Positions 45,401 to 48,221 of a stretch of DNA of 48,221 nucleotides are shown here, in pieces. The DNA is from W0P28-013 sp963658575 (GTDB lineage: Bacteria; Bacteroidota; Bacteroidia; Bacteroidales; Paludibacteraceae). The translations under genes were made by a program, and so were the position numbers. A model generated the notes under the pieces. That model ran no database searches, was not told the DNA's origin, and saw only the letters and a list, made by a program, of their open reading frames with translations. The DNA lies in assembly GCA_963658575.1 (NCBI GenBank), contig CAVKQB010000012.1:1-48221 (forward strand). The letters run 5' to 3'. Numbering within the stretch: the stretch's first letter is position 1; every line of letters starts with the position of its first letter.

Positions 45401-47482
45401 GGTTGTGCCGGCAACAAACGACGTGCCTTCGCTCGACGATACCGACAGCGTTGCTTGGGGGCAAGCGCGCACGGTAGCGACTTCATTAGTTGTTGCAGAG
45501 AGTTGGTAGCAGGCATCGGCTTCTGGACGAGTGAGGTTGTTACTGTTTTGCCAGCCCCAGTGATCACCTTCACTATCTTCACTGCGGCAGAATTTGAATT
45601 TTTCGGCATCGCCTGTCAGCGACAACACATACCACAACGAGCCGTCGCTGTCGGTCATCTCGTAGGTCATCGCTTCAAAAGCGTTGGTAGTTTTGCCATC
45701 GCCAACCCACCAATAGATATACGGCGTATAGCCCGAATTTTCTGTGAACCATTCGGCTGGGAAATTGCCTCGAATCGTAACGTCGGGAATGGCCTCGACG
45801 GTTACGGTCGCTTCGGACGAGATGATTTCGGTTGTGCAACCCGACACCTTGCCCACCACGCGCACGGCGTAAGTGCCGATTTCGCTCAGCGTGATGCTCG
45901 CCGACGAGGCGGTCATCCACTCGCTGGCAGTTGATTTCTTGTATTGATAGGTGTACGAGATGCCCGAAACCGTGGGCGAAGGCGTGGGCGTAACGGTTAC
46001 CGACTTGCCTTCGTAGATGGTCGTGGCCGAAAGCCCCAGCGAAATCGACGTGGGCAACGTAATATCTGTGTATGTAGCCTCGGCCGTGATATTGCCCGAC
46101 ACTTTGCTGATGGTAAGCGGAGTTACGGTCAAATCCGAAACGGTTGCGCCCGTAATGTTCCAACTAGCAAACTGCTTGCAATTGGCAGCCGCATTGGCCG
46201 TGAGTGTAACCGAACCGCCCTCCGCCACCGAAGTAGCCGAAGCCGTGCCGTTGGTAACGCTGACGGTGTAGAAGGTAGGCGGGATTACACAGTCAATTAC
46301 CGTTGCGTTTTGTTTATTCGTAGTAACCACTTTATAGCAGGTTTCTGCGCTGGGCGTAGTCATATCATTTGTTTGCCATGACCAACTACCTTGGGGCCTT
46401 AACAAAAACTTGTCATTCTCCTCCGGAATGCCGAACTTGTACCACTTCCCGCCATCGGTATCGTCGAATTCGTAGGTCATCACACCTTCTGTGCCATTAC
46501 CATTCGTTTTCCAATACCAAACGGCCGGGGTGGAATAACTGTTAAACCACGCCGATGGGAATTTCACATGAATCATAACGCGGGGAAGGGCTTCGACGGT
46601 TACGGTCGCTTCGGACGAGGTGATTTCGGTTGTGCAGCCCGATACCTTGCCTACCACGCGCACGGCGTAAGTGCCGATTTCGCTCAGCGTGATGCTCGCC
46701 GACGAGGCGGTCATCCACTCGCTGGCAGTTGATTTCTTGTATTGATAGGTGTACGAGATGCCCGAAACCGTGGGCGAAGGCGTGGGCGTAACGGTTACCG
46801 ACTTGCCTTCGTAGATGGTCGTGGCCGAAAGCCCCAGCGAAATCGACGTGGGCAACGTAATATCTGTGTATGTAGCCTCGGCCGTGATATTGCCCGACAC
46901 TTTGCTGATGGTAAGCGGAGTTACGGTCAAATCCGAAACGGTTGCGCCCGTAATGTTCCAACTAGCAAACTGCTTGCAATTGGCAGCCGCATTGGCCGTG
47001 AGTGTAACCGAACCGCCCTCCGCCACCGAAGTAGCCGAAGCCGTGCCGTTGGTAACGCTGACGGTGTAGAAGGTAGGCGGGGTGTAAGTTGTCCAATAGC
47101 CGCTCTTATCCCAGCCTGTTATTTGGTAGTAATTTTGTCCACCGCTTGGGAGGGTCAAATCATCTGTTTGGTTCCACTTACAATTACAATTCCAGCTAAA
47201 TGATGTGCAACTGGGGTTATGTCGTACAAAAATGACAGTAGAATACTTCGTATCGTCGATTGTGGCGGAATAGATATTGCCTTCGACCTTGGTCATTTTG
47301 TAGGATTCGTTTGCGTTTGCGCTGCTATTGAATGCATACACATAAAAATCAGCCGTAGCCTGTTCCCAGTACGTTGTACCGCCTGTGTTCAGATAGAGTG
47401 TCCTCGCAGCCCATGCTGCGCTGCATGATAGTGTCAGCACGGCGAGCAACGCCATGCGCCGTATGTGTTTTTCAAGTATCAT
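42440..47482 (-). CDS. Giant multi-module secreted protein with starch-binding-like modules and a T9SS C-terminal domain
   Basis: 1680 residues with a signal peptide (about 1-26, CSAAWAA). Order: CBM26-like module (~27-133); repeat unit R1 (~134-297: PTFYTVSVTNGTAS..., then an Ig-like ISLGLSATTIYEGKSVTVTP section); CBM26-like module (~300-397, VMIHVKFPSAWFNSYS...WYWKTNG); repeat unit R2 (~400-563, almost identical to R1); CBM26-like module (~565-660); an Ig-like module; a further CBM-like module (FRRPKGTEGFGKIDGW); long beta regions; and a terminal ~75-residue T9SS-like domain (ELFGLDGRLQAVNLAAGDRVRLYDAVGRLV...GIYVVTIEMADQIVSQKVIVK). It is probably a surface glycan-binding protein; no catalytic domain is recognised. 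It follows the small anchored protein gene by 12 nt. Confidence 0.85.
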   Translation of the reverse strand: MILEKHIRRMALLAVLTLSCSAAWAARTLYLNTGGTTYWEQATADFYVYAFNSSANANESYKMTKVEGNIYSATIDDTKYSTVIFVRHNPSCTSFSWNCNCKWNQTDDLTLPSGGQNYYQITGWDKSGYWTTYTPPTFYTVSVTNGTASATSVAEGGSVTLTANAAANCKQFASWNITGATVSDLTVTPLTISKVSGNITAEATYTDITLPTSISLGLSATTIYEGKSVTVTPTPSPTVSGISYTYQYKKSTASEWMTASSASITLSEIGTYAVRVVGKVSGCTTEITSSEATVTVEALPRVMIHVKFPSAWFNSYSTPAVWYWKTNGNGTEGVMTYEFDDTDGGKWYKFGIPEENDKFLLRPQGSWSWQTNDMTTPSAETCYKVVTTNKQNATVIDCVIPPTFYTVSVTNGTASATSVAEGGSVTLTANAAANCKQFASWNITGATVSDLTVTPLTISKVSGNITAEATYTDITLPTSISLGLSATTIYEGKSVTVTPTPSPTVSGISYTYQYKKSTASEWMTASSASITLSEIGTYAVRVVGKVSGCTTEIISSEATVTVEAIPDVTIRGNFPAEWFTENSGYTPYIYWWVGDGKTTNAFEAMTYEMTDSDGSLWYVLSLTGDAEKFKFCRSEDSEGDHWGWQNSNNLTRPEADACYQLSATTNEVATVRACPQATLSVSSSEGTSFVAGTTTTLTAATNNFTGDITYTISIGGEQVSRKNSYSWTPAAAGTYTVVFTASNGTTTLTESLEIKVMAAVTVYFRRPKGTEGFGKIDGWTQSTPELYVASTYTSGEYYFSLFTKYTMSHYVTDDNGYEWFVAYNIPEGKQIFFFDGNDSHKYDGRSYYNASTVLVQAAATCYTIEKQEREDPNRFVLTAGNCPQISGRYRLRSATTDGRTFYSNVGTLADTLSVYVAGTLWLEKYNNDNHAWADSLQLQLSDALDSMLIIATYANNAFSVAPYVGDIYVRTDGANGGWTNYICDDNRMTNWAPNRTLASEYYDYYWLRWIEQNKNLKATVANRFNPSIANELGDFILSSAGANTRFAYDAPSNRFYRNMIGGAGTEKFLEVTEMKVGDQHLIYTDENKSDPIGYHGENGKILSDVSNWNYYIDTYCYPGAAIHMEGTQANAGTQVLVDSLVVLRGETFPEKPYRVRLIYLFAQNRIVHAWLPDGEYDDDYDIGSGVLFVRQDDELQNRLTMSETAGAKVIADRIYMCFELNKENWKQKRAVKQQVYFFSLPYTCAISDIYGSFDLTDYGTKWIIQRYRGDLRAKNGLVAGSTYWRNMTKTATLEANRGYVLCTNFEESDFKDASGVSRLRLYFPSVGTDFTFEYQKGTTTTLDEYPCTINIPDERLEYGSGDRRQLDNNWHVIGVPGFVPMKVNALDATALQYVYKYTMRSSSESTTSSQYALCSTADGFVMEPFYSYFVQYAGEITWSAYTSVSPNNAPAALRAATHTTSAMERYPLTVTHTSGAEDRMYVTLSDDGTTEFTSNRDVLKMLTTGHDFPQMYARFGKENLAAIDLPNATQTVALGLYFGQAGEYTIALSGNATQQAEKVLLYDKVRNQYCDLLQGDYTFEAAVGTDDTRFELTISKKSGVVTEQPTTTASAVELFGLDGRLQAVNLAAGDRVRLYDAVGRLVADECAVDGRVIFDALQAGIYVVTIEMADQIVSQKVIVK
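45795..47081 (-). repeat. Near-perfect 489-bp direct repeat inside the giant gene
   Basis: 45795-46283 and 46593-47081 are 798 bp apart (266 codons, in frame). I count four mismatches, all in the first ~70 bp; the other ~420 bp appear identical including silent positions. Each copy encodes 163 residues. The 309 bp between the copies (a CBM-like module) are not repeated at this level. Confidence 0.92.
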
Positions 47483-47494
47483 GGTAATAGTAGG

Positions 47495-47911
47495 TTAGTG
47501 TTTTGTTTCTCTTTTTCTGAATGTGTTTTTCACGAAAGCATAGCCAGCGGCAAACAGCAGCAGTGTGAGCGGTGCGCCAAGCGGTGTCTTGAAGTCGTCG
47601 CCTGCCTCGCCTGGGCCATCGAAGCCGCTACTGCCACCGCTATCGTAGTCATCGCCGTCATCGTCGTTGCTAACGCTGCGCGAACGGACTGTGCTCGAAA
47701 ATGGCGATACGGAGCGATCAAATGGTTCAGTAAGCCCATTCGTACTCCGTACCGAAGTCAGGTTTTGGTTACTTTGTGCTTGATATTGCGCGTCGCCCGA
47801 CCAAGAATTGGTTTCGTCGAGGTCGTAGGTATACGCATAAACGCGCGGGGTAAACGCCCCAAAAGTCGCCAGCAACAGAACAGTTGCCAGCCGTAGGTAG
47901 AGTTTTTTCAT
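47495..47911 (-). CDS. Small exported protein with acidic Gly/Asp linker and C-terminal membrane anchor
   Basis: 138 residues. A signal peptide (MKKLYLRLATVLLLATFGAFTPRVYA) is followed by a Ser/Asn-rich stretch, an acidic flexible linker (DDDGDDYDSGGSSGFDGPGEAGDD), the segment TPLGAPLTLLLFAAGYAFVKN and a basic end (TFRKRETKH). The motif-helix-basic cluster at the C-terminus is the layout of a CTERM-type sorting signal; short proteins with P(I/L)G-helix-KK ends occur beside T9SS substrates in Bacteroidota. It starts a two-gene operon with the giant protein. Its function is unknown; it may be a plain tail-anchored protein. Confidence 0.72.
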   Translation of the reverse strand: MKKLYLRLATVLLLATFGAFTPRVYAYTYDLDETNSWSGDAQYQAQSNQNLTSVRSTNGLTEPFDRSVSPFSSTVRSRSVSNDDDGDDYDSGGSSGFDGPGEAGDDFKTPLGAPLTLLLFAAGYAFVKNTFRKRETKH

Positions 47912-47939
47912 AGTATATCGGTTTCTCTACAGAGTGTCT

Positions 47940-47976
47940 GCAAATGTACACATTTACAAACACTTCTGCAAATATA
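47940..47976 (-). promoter_or_regulatory. Two candidate -7 elements for the small-protein/giant-protein operon
   Basis: The minus strand has TATATTTGC at 47976-47968 and TACATTTGC at 47948-47940, 57 and 29 nt before the ATG at 47911. Confidence 0.55.
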
Positions 47977-47980
47977 TGAC

Positions 47981-48024
47981 AAAAAAAAACGCAAAAACCC
48001 TACCTCTGTTTTTGCATTTTTTTT
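47981..48024. terminator. Possible bidirectional terminator near the right edge
   Basis: An 8-bp A/T-rich stem GCAAAAAC / GTTTTTGC with a 9-nt loop is flanked by A9 on the left and T8 on the right. It could end a leftward gene beyond the window before the next promoter. Confidence 0.5.
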
Positions 48025-48221
48025 ATCGAAAAGTATAATTCTTTATGACAATTCCCGTTTATTGCCGCTTTTCCGTTCATTTCTTTCAGAACAAAGAACA
48101 TCGAATAAAGAGCAAGGACAATTTTGGGGTGCGAACAATTCTTAATTCGCTGCGCGCATTTTTTCTACGCTCGGCATTGCTCAAACAAGTTTGGCACTGC
48201 CCTCACTTACCGAAAAAATTC
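48025..48221. other. Right-edge non-coding region with a repeat-like fragment
   Basis: I see no convincing reading frame in these 197 nt. At 48089-48120 there is a short piece, AGAACAAAGAACATCG then AATAAAGAGCAAGGACAATT, that resembles the GAACAAA/GAGCAAA heptamers of the arrays. From about 48139 the sequence turns GC-richer and contains the dyad CAAAC-AA-GTTTG. Confidence 0.4.

Noticed and set aside
43781..45934. A plus-strand frame of 717 codons opposite the giant surface protein
   Set aside because: It has no signal, no family resemblance and mirrors the bias of the coding strand.

Overview
The window looks like a chromosomal segment from a member of the order Bacteroidales (Bacteroidota). 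The evidence is as follows. Nearly every divergent gap carries the Bacteroidota -7 promoter element TAnnTTTG. Shine-Dalgarno sequences are mostly absent. There is a type IX secretion system (T9SS) plug protein together with three secreted proteins bearing T9SS-like C-terminal domains. DUF4831, the carboxynorspermidine route and an NfnAB pair fit the same group. Genes are of moderately high GC with a strong TCG/GCC codon habit, which leaves long open frames on the opposite strand; intergenic regions are very AT-rich. I cannot name the genus.

Layout, left to right: an outer-membrane protein cut by the left edge; a DEAD-box helicase; a leftward block with a membrane pyrophosphatase, an MTA/SAH nucleosidase-like gene, pgi and gpsA; pnp with tRNA-Arg(CCG); a metallo-beta-lactamase-fold gene diverging from rlmB and a pseudouridine synthase; a leftward DUF4831-uvrA-coaD operon; nadA; a leftward envelope block (LOG-family gene, non-catalytic GH16-like protein, kdsA, kdsD, and a fused acyl-activating enzyme/carrier/acyltransferase); nfnA-nfnB and two half-size chromate transporters; gyrB. 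From about 31.8 kb the content becomes secretory: an LRR protein with a T9SS domain, a small beta-barrel protein, carboxynorspermidine synthase, the T9SS plug protein, a secreted repeat protein, a lipoprotein, fumarase, and a 1680-residue multi-module surface protein preceded in its operon by a small C-terminally anchored protein.

Functionally, the set combines housekeeping (RNA turnover and modification, DNA repair and supercoiling, glycolysis, NAD and CoA synthesis), lipid A/Kdo and phospholipid supply, ion- and redox-energy coupling (pyrophosphatase, NfnAB), and T9SS-exported surface proteins.

The most unusual structure is not a gene. Seven gaps between co-directional genes are filled, from the upstream stop codon almost to the downstream start codon, by degenerate arrays of 7-nt and 8-nt units. 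In the six long ones, reading with transcription, a C-poor heptamer part (consensus near RTKAGNA, then GAGCAAA/GTAGCAA) comes first and a G-poor octamer part (AAATAACC, AATCAACT, ACTTTCAC) comes second. In most cases the upstream stop codon lies inside the array. I found none in divergent or convergent gaps. I know of no described element with this grammar.
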